From Saccharothrix sp. NRRL B-16314 (GTDB lineage: Bacteria; Actinomycetota; Actinomycetes; Mycobacteriales; Pseudonocardiaceae): a DNA stretch of 64,000 nucleotides. Below, one piece after another: positions 41,104 to 49,433 of the stretch (positions within the stretch are counted from its first letter, which is position 1; each line of letters starts with the position of its first letter). The notes beneath the pieces are model-generated. The model searched no databases and was not told where the DNA came from. It worked only from the letters and a program-made list of their open reading frames with translations. The stretch is taken from the NCBI RefSeq assembly GCF_000716595.1, contig NZ_JNXC01000015.1, positions 62,001 to 126,000 on the forward strand. Direction: 5' to 3'. The position numbers were made by a program, and so were the translations under genes.

Positions 41104-41121
41104 ATCAACCGATCGGTTGAT
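41104..41121 (+). promoter_or_regulatory. 18-bp perfect palindrome upstream of the ABC exporter
   Basis: ATCAACCGATCGGTTGAT, fully symmetric, 58 nt before the ATPase start. Likely operator for the downstream NarL-type regulator or a TetR protein. Confidence 0.6.
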
Positions 41122-41178
41122 GCGACGTCTGGCCCGCCGAGTGATCCGGACGGGCGGCGGCGCGACGACGCTGGTGGC

Positions 41179-42087
41179 ATGGCAATCATCGAGGTGGTCG
41201 ACCTCGTCAAGAGGTACGACCGGAAAGTCGCGGTGGACGGTGTGTCGTTCACCGTCGACGAGGGGGAGATCTTCGGGATCCTCGGCCCGAACGGGGCGGG
41301 GAAGACCACGACCGTCGAGTGCGTCGAGGGGTTGCGCACGCCGGACGGCGGCACGATCCGCGTCGACGGGCTCGACCCGCGACGCGACCGGGCGGAACTG
41401 CGCACCCGGCTCGGCGTGCAGTTGCAGCAGAGCGAACTGCCCGACCGCATCCGGGTCGGCGAGGCGCTGGACCTCTACGCCTCCTTCTACCGCGACCCGG
41501 CCGACTGGCGCGACCTGCTCGACCGCCTCGGCCTGGCGGACCGGGCCGGGACTGAGTACCGCAAGCTCTCCGGCGGCCAGAAGCAACGCGTCTCCATCGC
41601 GCTGGCGCTGATCGGCAAGCCGAAGATCGCCGTGCTGGACGAGCTGACCACCGGCCTCGACCCGCAGGCCCGCCGCGACACCTGGAGCCTCGTCGAGCAG
41701 GTCCGCGACTCCGGCGTCACGGTCGTCCTGGTCACCCACTTCATGGAGGAAGCGGAACGGCTGTGCGACCGGATCGCCCTGATCGACGAGGGCAAGCTGG
41801 TCGCGGTGGACACACCGGCCGGGCTGGTGTCCAGGGTGGACGGTGAGCAGCGGGTCCGGTTCCGGCCCACCGCGCCGCTCGACGTGAAGCTGCTCGAAGA
41901 GCTGCCCGAGGTCTCCCAGGTCGAGAAGCACGGGCCGCAGCTCGTCGTGACGGGCACCGGCAACCTGCTGCACGCCGTCACGTCGGTGCTCGCCCGCAAC
42001 CACATCGTCGCCGCCGACCTGCGCATCGAGCAGGCGGGACTGGACGACGCCTTCATCCGCCTCACCGGCCGAGCGCTCACGGAGTAG
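41179..42087 (+). CDS. ABC exporter ATPase, DrrA-like
   Basis: 302 aa from ATG 41179. Walker A GPNGAGKTTT, signature LSGGQKQRVSIAL, Walker B IAVLDELTTGLDPQ, H-loop VTHFM, then the C-terminal extension (EQAGLDDAFIRLTGRAL) of the drug-resistance ATPase group. Pairs with the permease 5 nt downstream and is co-encoded with a two-component system, a common arrangement for exporters that answer cell-envelope-active compounds. Confidence 0.9.
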   Translation: MAIIEVVDLVKRYDRKVAVDGVSFTVDEGEIFGILGPNGAGKTTTVECVEGLRTPDGGTIRVDGLDPRRDRAELRTRLGVQLQQSELPDRIRVGEALDLYASFYRDPADWRDLLDRLGLADRAGTEYRKLSGGQKQRVSIALALIGKPKIAVLDELTTGLDPQARRDTWSLVEQVRDSGVTVVLVTHFMEEAERLCDRIALIDEGKLVAVDTPAGLVSRVDGEQRVRFRPTAPLDVKLLEELPEVSQVEKHGPQLVVTGTGNLLHAVTSVLARNHIVAADLRIEQAGLDDAFIRLTGRALTE

Positions 42088-42092
42088 CCGCA

Positions 42093-42818
42093 ATGTTGAA
42101 GATCGTCACCACCGAGTGGAAGCTGTTCCTGCGCGACCCGAGCATGGTCGTGTTCGCCGTCCTCTTCCCCACCATCCTGCTGCTGGTGCTCGGCGCGATC
42201 CCCGCGTTGCGCACCCCCGACCCGAACTTCGGCAACCAGCGGTTCGTCGACGCCTACATGTCCAGCCTCGTGGTGGTCACGCTCGCGTTCCTCGGCCTCA
42301 ACAAGCTGCCGACGACCGTCGCCACCTACCGCGAGAAGGGCGTCCTGCGCCGCTTCTCCACCACGCCCGTCCACCCGGCACGCCTGCTGGTGGCGCAGGT
42401 GGTCGTCAACGTGATCGCGGGCGTGATCTCGATCGTGCTGCTCATGGTGGCGGCCCGGCTGGTGTTCGACATCGACCTGCCGCACCACCCGCTCGGGTTC
42501 CTGCTGACGTTCCTGCTCGGCATGCTGTCGCTGTCCGCCATCGGTCTGCTGGTGGCTGCCTGGGCGCCGACCGCGCGGTCCGCCGGCGGGTGGGCGACCG
42601 TGGTGTTCATGCTGGTCATGTTCTTCGGCGGCGTGTACCTGCCCCGGTTCCTGCTGCCGGACTTCCTCACCGTCATCGGCGACTACCTGCCGCCGGGCGT
42701 GGGCGCGTTGCAGGAGTCGTGGCTGGGCGGCTCGCCGGATCCCGTGCACCTCGGCGTGCTGGCGCTGGTCACGGCGGTGGCGGGTACCGTCGCGGCGAAG
42801 TCGTTCCGCTGGGAGTAG
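42093..42818 (+). CDS. ABC-2 type exporter permease
   Basis: 241 aa, six membrane helices starting at about 20-38. Layout and motifs (VATYREKGVLRRFSTTPVHPARLLVAQV, then FGGVYLPRFLLPDFLTVIGDYLPPG) are typical of DrrB-like ABC-2 permeases. Forms the exporter with the preceding ATPase. Confidence 0.9.
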   Translation: MLKIVTTEWKLFLRDPSMVVFAVLFPTILLLVLGAIPALRTPDPNFGNQRFVDAYMSSLVVVTLAFLGLNKLPTTVATYREKGVLRRFSTTPVHPARLLVAQVVVNVIAGVISIVLLMVAARLVFDIDLPHHPLGFLLTFLLGMLSLSAIGLLVAAWAPTARSAGGWATVVFMLVMFFGGVYLPRFLLPDFLTVIGDYLPPGVGALQESWLGGSPDPVHLGVLALVTAVAGTVAAKSFRWE

Positions 42819-42820
42819 GG

Positions 42821-44026
42821 GTGCGCGCGATGGACGTGCTGGACGTGTGGGAACGGCGGCTGACCGTTGCCGGGTACGCCATCCCGTACTTCGTGCTCGT
42901 GCTGACGACCGCCATGTACCTGGTGACCGGAGCGGACCCCGCGCCCACCACGGCGGTCAACGTGGGCATCGCGGCGGCGACCGGCCTGTGGATGCTGTGG
43001 TGGTTCACCCTGCACCCGGGCTGGCGGTCCAGGCCCGGCCTGATGGCGGTGTTCTTCGTCGGCATCCTGGTGGCGTACGCGCTGCTGGGGCTGCGCGACC
43101 CGATGTTCGGGTTCTTCTCCTTCGCCGGGTACGTCTACGCCATCGAGGTGCTGCCCGGCCGGTGGAAGCTCGCCGGTGTGTCGGCGACCGGTGTGCTGGC
43201 GGCGACGTCGCTGTACGGCGGTTTCCCGCCGGCGGAGTTCGGGCCCGTCGTGGTGTACCTGAGCATCGTCGTGTTCATCGTGGTCATCGCCTGCACGTTC
43301 ACCACGTTCGGCCACATCACCTCCGAGCAGTCCCGGCGCCGCAAGGAGATGGTGGTCGAGATGGCGGCGATGATGGAGGAGAACGCGGGCCTGCACGCCC
43401 AGCTGCTCAGCCAGGCGCGGGAGGCGGGCGTGCTGGACGAGCGGCAGCGCCTGGCGCGGGAGATCCACGACACCCTCGCCCAGGGGTTCACCGGCATCAT
43501 CACGCAGCTCCAGGCGGACGAGGACCCGCCGCGGCACGTCGAGACGGCGTTGCGGCTGGCGCGGGAGAACCTGGCCGAGGCCCGTCGCTCGGTGCACGCC
43601 CTCAGCCCGCCCGCGCTGGTGGACGCGAACCTGCCGGACGCGCTGGCCGAGGTCGTGGCGGGGTGGACGGACCAGACGGGGGTGGCCGCGTCCGTGCACA
43701 CGACGGGTGCGGCGCGCGCTCTGCACCCGGAGGTCGAGGTGACGTTGCTGCGTGCCGCGCAGGAGGCGTTGACCAACGTGGCCAAGCACGCCGCCGCTTC
43801 CCGCGTCGGGTTGACGTTGTCGTACATGGAGGACGTGGTGACGCTGGACGTGCGTGACGACGGCTCGGGGTTCGACCCGGAGGTGCGCACGGGCGGTTTC
43901 GGGCTGGTCGGCATGCGGCAGCGGGTGTCGCGCCTGGCGGGCGCGCTGGTGGTGGAGTCGGAGCCGGGCGGCGGCACGGCCGTGTCGGCGTCGGTGCCCG
44001 CCATCCCGGCGGAGGTCGTCGCGTGA
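42821..44026 (+). CDS. sensor histidine kinase, NarL-partner type (HisKA_3)
   Basis: 401 aa from GTG 42821 (GGGAG five nt before; ATG 42830 is the alternative). Five or six membrane helices form a membrane-embedded sensor in the first 165 residues, then a coiled linker. HisKA_3 follows with H216 in LAREIHDTLAQGF, and a HATPase with NVAKHA, DDGSGFDP and GGFGLVGMRQRV. Membrane-integral sensing suits detection of a lipid-phase or exported compound. Overlaps the regulator by 4 nt (GTGA). Confidence 0.9.
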   Translation: MRAMDVLDVWERRLTVAGYAIPYFVLVLTTAMYLVTGADPAPTTAVNVGIAAATGLWMLWWFTLHPGWRSRPGLMAVFFVGILVAYALLGLRDPMFGFFSFAGYVYAIEVLPGRWKLAGVSATGVLAATSLYGGFPPAEFGPVVVYLSIVVFIVVIACTFTTFGHITSEQSRRRKEMVVEMAAMMEENAGLHAQLLSQAREAGVLDERQRLAREIHDTLAQGFTGIITQLQADEDPPRHVETALRLARENLAEARRSVHALSPPALVDANLPDALAEVVAGWTDQTGVAASVHTTGAARALHPEVEVTLLRAAQEALTNVAKHAAASRVGLTLSYMEDVVTLDVRDDGSGFDPEVRTGGFGLVGMRQRVSRLAGALVVESEPGGGTAVSASVPAIPAEVVA

Positions 44027-44640
44027 TCCGGGTGGTGATCGTGGACGACCACCCGGTGGTGCGGGACGGGCTGCGCGGGATGCTCGCGGGCGCGGGTGAC
44101 GTCGAGGTGGTGGGTGAGGCGGCGGACGGCGCGGAGGCGGTGGCCGTGGTGCGGGCCGTGGCGCCGGACGTCGTGCTGATGGACCTGCGGATGCCCGGTG
44201 TGGACGGCGTCACCGCGATCGAGCGGCTGCGCGGCTTCCCGACCCGCGTCCTGGTGCTGACGACGTACGACACGGACAGCGACGTCCTGCCCGCGATCAA
44301 GGCCGGCGCCACGGGGTACCTGTTGAAGGACACGCCGCGCGACGAGCTGTTCCGGGCGGTGCGCTCGGCGGCCAGGGGTGAGGCGGTGCTGTCGCCGTCG
44401 GTGGCGACCCGGCTGGTCGGCCAGGTCCGCACGCCCGCCGCGGAGCCGTTGAGCGACCGTGAGGTGGAGGTGCTGGGGCTGATCGCGCGGGGCTGCACGA
44501 ACCGTGAGGCGGCGGCGAAGCTCTTCATCAGCGAGGCGACGGTGAAGACGCACTTGGTGCACGTGTACACGAAGCTCGGCGTGAAGGACCGCGCCGCCGC
44601 CGTCGCGGTCGCCTACGAGCGGGGCCTGCTGGGCGCGTAG
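44023..44640 (+). CDS. NarL/LuxR-family response regulator
   Basis: 205 aa from GTG 44023. Receiver domain with D8-D9 and phospho-acceptor D54 (VLMDLRMPGVDG), K105 region YLLKDTPRDEL. C-terminal LuxR helix-turn-helix (LSDREVEVLGLIARGCTNREAAAKLFISEATVKTHLVHVYTKLGV). Expected to control the exporter genes just upstream, possibly through the 41104 palindrome. Confidence 0.92.
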   Translation: MIRVVIVDDHPVVRDGLRGMLAGAGDVEVVGEAADGAEAVAVVRAVAPDVVLMDLRMPGVDGVTAIERLRGFPTRVLVLTTYDTDSDVLPAIKAGATGYLLKDTPRDELFRAVRSAARGEAVLSPSVATRLVGQVRTPAAEPLSDREVEVLGLIARGCTNREAAAKLFISEATVKTHLVHVYTKLGVKDRAAAVAVAYERGLLGA

Positions 44641-44770
44641 TGGCCGGCGCCTCCCCGGTCGACGTCACAAGCCGTCAGGTGACAGCTTTGGCGTCGACAA
44701 ATGCCGATTTTCGTCCTTTCAGGTCGAAATCGGGCTCCTGATGACGTCGATGCGCGCAGGCAGAGGTACT

Positions 44771-46054
44771 GTGCTACCTGTGTTGATCCGCTTCGAGGCG
44801 GCGAACTACCGCTCCGTCGCCGAACCCGTCGAGCTGTCGATGGTCGCTGTCGACCTCGACCGCCCGGAGGCGCGTGAGCAGCCTCTGCTGGCAACGAGCC
44901 TGGTGCCCGTCGCGGCCGTCTACGGGCCCAACGCCTCGGGCAAGTCGAACATCGTGGCGTCGTTGGCCTGGCTCCGCGAAGCGGTACAGGTTTCACTGCG
45001 AGCCTGGGACGACGAGATCCCGGTGGAGCCGTTCGCGTTCGGCGACTGGTCGTCCAAACCCACCGAGTTCGTCGTCGAGTGCACCGTCGACGGAGTGCGG
45101 TTCGAGTACCTGTTGGAGCTGGATCGCACTCGAGTGCGCTATGAAGCGCTGTTCCACTACCCGGAGAAGAAGCGCCGGCGGGTCTTCGAGCGCGAAGACG
45201 ACTCGATCCGGTTCCAACGTGGACTGCACGGAACCGCGGGCACCCGTGAGCTGTTGACCCCGCGTGTCCTGGTCCTGTCGATCGCCCGCCGCTTCGACGA
45301 GCCGCTGATCAACCGCTTCGCCGGGCAACTGCTCGACATCGAGATATCGGGGTTCGACGCGCGCCGCTTCGGGCTGGTGGATCTGGCCCACACCAGGATG
45401 GGCACTGCCGGGATGCGTCGCGCGATCCGCTGGTTCGAAGGTGGCGACCAGCCCTCGCTGTTCGACGAAGAGGAAGAGTCCGGCGTCGGCGGCAGCGACC
45501 ACCGGCGGGCTCTGGCGTTGCTTCGCCTCGCGGACCTGGGCATCGACGACGTTCTCATCGAACGCGCGATGGCCGGGGAACGGGGCGCGCCCCGCGTGCG
45601 GCTGCTGCACCGGACACCGGACGGCGTCGCGCCTTTGGACTTCGTCGCCGAATCCGAGGGCACCCGAACCTGGTTCGGACTCATCGGACCGGTGCTCACC
45701 GCTCTGCGCCGAGGATCACTGCTGCTGTTCGACGAACTCGACGCCAGCCTGCACCCCACCCTGTCGGCCCAGCTCATCCGGTTGTTCGAGGACTCGGCGA
45801 CCAACCCCCTCGGCGCGCAGCTGGTGTTCACCACGCACGACACCAGCCTGCTCAACCACCTCAACCGCGATGAGGTGTGGCTGACCGAGAAGCGCGCCGA
45901 CGGCTCGACGCGCCTCGGTGCGCTGGCCGAGTTCGCGGGCGAACGCGTCCGCAAGTCCAGCAACCTCGAGAGCGCCTACCTGCACGGTCGCTTCGGCGCC
46001 CTGCCGAAGATCGACCAAGCGGAGTTGCTGCGTGCGCTCGGATTGATCGGCTGA
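44771..46054 (+). CDS. AAA-family ATPase, RloA/AbiLi-like (candidate defence)
   Basis: About 427 aa; starts at 44741, 44750, 44771 and 44780 are all in frame, and 44771 has AGAGG close by. SMC/OLD-type ATPase: RFEAANYRSVAEPVELSM start, Walker A VYGPNASGKSNIVASL, a helical middle, then signature-like FVAESEGTRTWFGLIGPVL, Walker B GSLLLFDELDASLHP, and switch FTTHDTSLLNHL. No nuclease domain of its own. Seven nt before an RloB gene; AAA+RloB pairs make up the AbiL phage-abortive system and sit in restriction islands. Codon usage is like the neighbours but with somewhat more GAA/TTC variation. Confidence 0.82.
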   Translation: MLPVLIRFEAANYRSVAEPVELSMVAVDLDRPEAREQPLLATSLVPVAAVYGPNASGKSNIVASLAWLREAVQVSLRAWDDEIPVEPFAFGDWSSKPTEFVVECTVDGVRFEYLLELDRTRVRYEALFHYPEKKRRRVFEREDDSIRFQRGLHGTAGTRELLTPRVLVLSIARRFDEPLINRFAGQLLDIEISGFDARRFGLVDLAHTRMGTAGMRRAIRWFEGGDQPSLFDEEEESGVGGSDHRRALALLRLADLGIDDVLIERAMAGERGAPRVRLLHRTPDGVAPLDFVAESEGTRTWFGLIGPVLTALRRGSLLLFDELDASLHPTLSAQLIRLFEDSATNPLGAQLVFTTHDTSLLNHLNRDEVWLTEKRADGSTRLGALAEFAGERVRKSSNLESAYLHGRFGALPKIDQAELLRALGLIG

Positions 46055-46060
46055 GGGCCG

Positions 46061-46684
46061 GTGTCGGCACGTGAACGTGGAGGCCGCCGGCTGGATCGGA
46101 CGGTGGGAACACGACGCGAGCTGCGCACGGTCGTGATCTTCACCGAAGGCCGCAACTCTGAACCGGACTACCTCAACGGCCTCCGGCGCCTACCGCACAT
46201 CGCGGGCGACGTAGCCCTCAACGTGGAACTGCGTCCCGAGCACTCCGTTCCCCTGCAACTCGTCGAACAGGCCGTGAAGCGTGCGCGGGATCCAGAAGTC
46301 GACGAGTGCTGGTGCGTGTTCGACGTCGAATGGCCGCGGAACCACCCGAATCTGGTCGAGGCGGTGGACTTGGCCCAGCGCCACGACGTCCGGCTCGCGA
46401 TCTCCAACCCCTGCTTCGAGGTGTGGCTGATCCTGCACCACCGCGACCACACCGCCTTCCTCGACACGGCCGGCGCCGACAAGCTCAGCCGGCGACTCGA
46501 CGGACGTCCGGGTAAGAGCATCGATGCCTCGGTGTACATGCCGCTTCGCGCGGAGGCGGCCCGACGGGCGCGACTGCTGCAACGGCGTCACGAACGCGAC
46601 GGCACGAAAATCCCGCACGACAACCCGTCCTCCGGGATGCATGAGTTGATGGCTTCACTCGACAGCGCCGACACCGGGCACTGA
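46061..46684 (+). CDS. RloB-like protein, partner of the AAA ATPase
   Basis: 207 aa from GTG 46061. RloB family landmarks: VVIFTEGRNSEPDYLNGLRRL (Glu of a Toprim-like first motif), WCVFDVEWPRNHPNLVEAV (the D-x-D position reads D-V-E), and AISNPCFEVWLILHHRDHT. In AbiL-type systems the RloB protein is thought to be the effector, probably nucleic-acid-acting, held by the ATPase. The second motif's D-to-E change is worth checking. Ends 8 nt before the convergent purine operon. Confidence 0.82.
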   Translation: MSARERGGRRLDRTVGTRRELRTVVIFTEGRNSEPDYLNGLRRLPHIAGDVALNVELRPEHSVPLQLVEQAVKRARDPEVDECWCVFDVEWPRNHPNLVEAVDLAQRHDVRLAISNPCFEVWLILHHRDHTAFLDTAGADKLSRRLDGRPGKSIDASVYMPLRAEAARRARLLQRRHERDGTKIPHDNPSSGMHELMASLDSADTGH

Positions 46685-46692
46685 TCGTCCGG

Positions 46693-47169
46693 TCAGTAGT
46701 CGACGCGGTCCGTTCGGGAGAGCCAGGCGGTGAACGGGGCGTTGTCGTCGCCCGTCGAGATCCGCTCCACCGGCAGGCTCCACGTGTCGCGGGGGCGGGT
46801 GAACAGGTCGTGGAACTCGCGGTCGTCGAAGCCGGCTGCCGCGGCGTCGTCCCGGTCCGCGGCGTAGACGACCCGGTCCACCCGTGCCCACAGGGCGGCG
46901 GACAGGCACAGCGGGCAGGGCTCGCACGACGACACCAGCACGCAGCCGGTGAGCTTGAAGTCGCCGACGGCCTGGCACGCCGCGCGGATGGCCACGACCT
47001 CGGCGTGCGCGGTCGGGTCGAGGGTCGGGGTCACCTGGTTGGTGCCGGTCGCGATCACCTCGCCGGCCCGGACGACCACCGCGCCGAACGGGCCGCCACC
47101 AGCGGCGACGTTGTGGGTGGCCAGCTCGATCGACGCGCGCAGCCAGGCGTGGTCGGGTGAGACGGACAT
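46693..47169 (-). CDS. nucleoside/guanine deaminase (CDA-fold)
   Basis: 158 aa from ATG 47169 (ATG 47193 also possible). Cytidine-deaminase-fold zinc enzyme: H55-A-E57 and the PCPLC pair C85/C88, with FDDREFHDLFTRPRD as in guanine deaminases. In this operon it most likely deaminates guanine to xanthine, feeding xanthine dehydrogenase. Last gene of the five-gene purine operon, 44 nt after the molybdenum subunit. Confidence 0.85.
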   Translation of the reverse strand: MSVSPDHAWLRASIELATHNVAAGGGPFGAVVVRAGEVIATGTNQVTPTLDPTAHAEVVAIRAACQAVGDFKLTGCVLVSSCEPCPLCLSAALWARVDRVVYAADRDDAAAAGFDDREFHDLFTRPRDTWSLPVERISTGDDNAPFTAWLSRTDRVDY

Positions 47170-47213
47170 GGTCAAGGGTGCTCCTCGGGGCATGACCCAC
47201 AGCGGTGGGGACG

Positions 47214-49433
47214 TCAGGTGCCGGTGATGTGTTCGGGCCGCACGGGCACGCGGGTCAGGGCGAGGCCGGTGGCGGCGCGGATGGCCGCCACGATGGCCGG
47301 GGTGGACGAGATGGTGGGCGGCTCTCCGACGCCGCGCACACCGTACGGCGCGTGCGGGTCGGCCAGTTCCAGCACGTCGATGCTCATCGGCGGCATGTCG
47401 AGCACCGTCGGGATGAGGTAGTCGGTGAACGACGGGTTGCGCACCTTGCCGTCCGCGAGCTGGATCTCCTCCATCACCGCGAGCCCCAGACCCTGCGCCG
47501 AACCGCCCTGGATCTGGCCCAGCACGGCCTGCGGGTTCAACGCCTTGCCGACGTCCTGCGCGCAGTCCAGCTCGACCACCTTCACCAGGCCCAGCTCCAC
47601 GTCCACGTCCACCACGGCGCGGTGCGCGGCGAACCCGTACTGCACGTGCGCGTTGCCCTGCCCGGTCACCGGGTCGATCCGCTCGGTGGCCCGGTGCCGC
47701 CACTCCACCGTCTCGTCGATCACGTCGTCGCCCAGCAGGTCGACGAGGTCCACCGGGGCACGACCGCCGGCGAGCTTGACCAGCTTCTCCCGCACGGCCG
47801 CGCAGGCGGCCCTCACCGCGCCACCCGTCACGTAGGTCTGCCGCGACGCGGACGTCGAGCCGCCGTTGCCGATACCGGTGTCCATGGGCAGGATCGTCAC
47901 CCGCTCCACGCCCAGTTCGGTGCGCACGATCTGCTGCATGATCGTCACCAGGCCCTGCCCGACCTCGGCCGCCGCCGTGTGCGCCGACGCCGCCGGCTCG
48001 CCGTTGATGACCTGCAACCGGACCCGCGCGGTGGAGTAGTCGTCGAAGCCCTCGGAGAAGCAGATGTTCTTGATGCCCACGGCATAGCCGACGCCGCGGA
48101 CCACACCTTCGCCGTGCGTGGTGTTCGACACGCCACCGGGCATGTCCCGCAGGTCGACGGCAGCCGGCAGCGGCGGCATCGGCTTGTCCTTGACCAATTT
48201 CAGCAGTTGCGCCACGGGAGCGGCCGAGTCGACCACCTGACCGGTCGGCATGACCGAGCCCTCGCTCATCGCGTTGACGATCCGCACGTCCACCGGGTCC
48301 ATGCCCAGCGCCTCGGCCAGTCTGTCCATTTGGGACTCGTAGGCGAAAGCCGCTTGCACCGCACCGAATCCGCGCATCGCACCGCACGGCGGGTTGTTCG
48401 TGTACACGCCCCAGCAGTCGACGGTCACGTTGTCCACGTCGTAAGGCCCGACGCCGAGCGTCGCCGCGTTCGCCACCACCGCCGACGTGCTGGACGCGTA
48501 CGCGCCGCCGTCGAGGAAGATCCGGGCCTTGACGTAGACGAGCCTGCCCGTGCGGTCCGCGCCGTGCTCGTAGTACAGCACCGCCGGGTGCCGGTGCACG
48601 TGCCCGTAGAACGACTCCTCGCGGTTGTAGACCATCTTGGTCGGCTTGCCGGTGCGCAACGCCAGCAGGCACGCGTGGACCTGCATGGACAGGTCCTCGC
48701 GCCCGCCGAAAGCACCGCCGACACCGGACAGCGTCAGCCGCACCCGCTCCAGCGGCAGGCCGAGCGCCACCGCCACCTGCGCCTGGTCGACGTGCAGCCA
48801 CTGGGTGGCGATGTAGAGGTCGACACCACCCTCCTCGTCGGGCACGGCCAGCCCGGACTCGGGACCGAGGAACGCCTGGTCCTGCATGCCGACCTCGTAC
48901 CGCCCGGTGACCACGACCTCGGCTTCCGCGCGCTGGTCGCCACGCCGGATCGGCACGTGCCGCACGACGTTGCCGGCGGGGTGCAGCGGCCTCTCGTCGG
49001 CCGCCGTCTCCATGTCCACGACGGGCGTGAGCACGTCGTACTCGACCTTGATGCGCTTCAGGGCGCGCAGCGCGGTCTCCGGGTGGTCCGCGCCGACGAG
49101 GGCGACCGGTTCACCTTGGTAGCGCACGACGTCCTCGGCGAGCACCGGCTGGTCCCGGTGCTCCAGCCCGTACCGGTTCTGCCCCGGCACGTCCTCGTGC
49201 GTGAGCACCGCGTGGACACCGGGCACCTTCAGCGCCTCGGTCAGGTCGACCGACACGATCCGCGCGTACGGGTGCGGGCTGCGCAGGGTCGCGCCCCAGA
49301 TCATGTCCTCGTGCCACAGGTCCGAGGCGTAGGCGAACTCGCCGCGCACCTTGAGGTTCCCGTCCGGCCGCTGCGGGCTGGCGCCGATGCCACCGGCCAC
49401 GGCGGAGGTCAGGTCGGCGGGGGTGAGGCTCAT
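47214..49433 (-). CDS. xanthine dehydrogenase, molybdopterin-binding subunit
   Basis: 739 aa from ATG 49433, overlapping the previous stop by 4 nt. Aldehyde oxidase/xanthine dehydrogenase a/b hammerhead (RGEFAYASDLWHEDMIWGATLRSPHPYARI) then the molybdopterin domain (GGAFGGRED, PCGAMRGFGAVQAAFAYE, AAEVGQGLVTIMQQI). The active-site Glu is in YGVRGVGEPPTIS near the C-terminus. Hydroxylates hypoxanthine/xanthine to urate together with the FAD and 2Fe-2S subunits encoded upstream. Confidence 0.92.
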   Translation of the reverse strand: MSLTPADLTSAVAGGIGASPQRPDGNLKVRGEFAYASDLWHEDMIWGATLRSPHPYARIVSVDLTEALKVPGVHAVLTHEDVPGQNRYGLEHRDQPVLAEDVVRYQGEPVALVGADHPETALRALKRIKVEYDVLTPVVDMETAADERPLHPAGNVVRHVPIRRGDQRAEAEVVVTGRYEVGMQDQAFLGPESGLAVPDEEGGVDLYIATQWLHVDQAQVAVALGLPLERVRLTLSGVGGAFGGREDLSMQVHACLLALRTGKPTKMVYNREESFYGHVHRHPAVLYYEHGADRTGRLVYVKARIFLDGGAYASSTSAVVANAATLGVGPYDVDNVTVDCWGVYTNNPPCGAMRGFGAVQAAFAYESQMDRLAEALGMDPVDVRIVNAMSEGSVMPTGQVVDSAAPVAQLLKLVKDKPMPPLPAAVDLRDMPGGVSNTTHGEGVVRGVGYAVGIKNICFSEGFDDYSTARVRLQVINGEPAASAHTAAAEVGQGLVTIMQQIVRTELGVERVTILPMDTGIGNGGSTSASRQTYVTGGAVRAACAAVREKLVKLAGGRAPVDLVDLLGDDVIDETVEWRHRATERIDPVTGQGNAHVQYGFAAHRAVVDVDVELGLVKVVELDCAQDVGKALNPQAVLGQIQGGSAQGLGLAVMEEIQLADGKVRNPSFTDYLIPTVLDMPPMSIDVLELADPHAPYGVRGVGEPPTISSTPAIVAAIRAATGLALTRVPVRPEHITGT

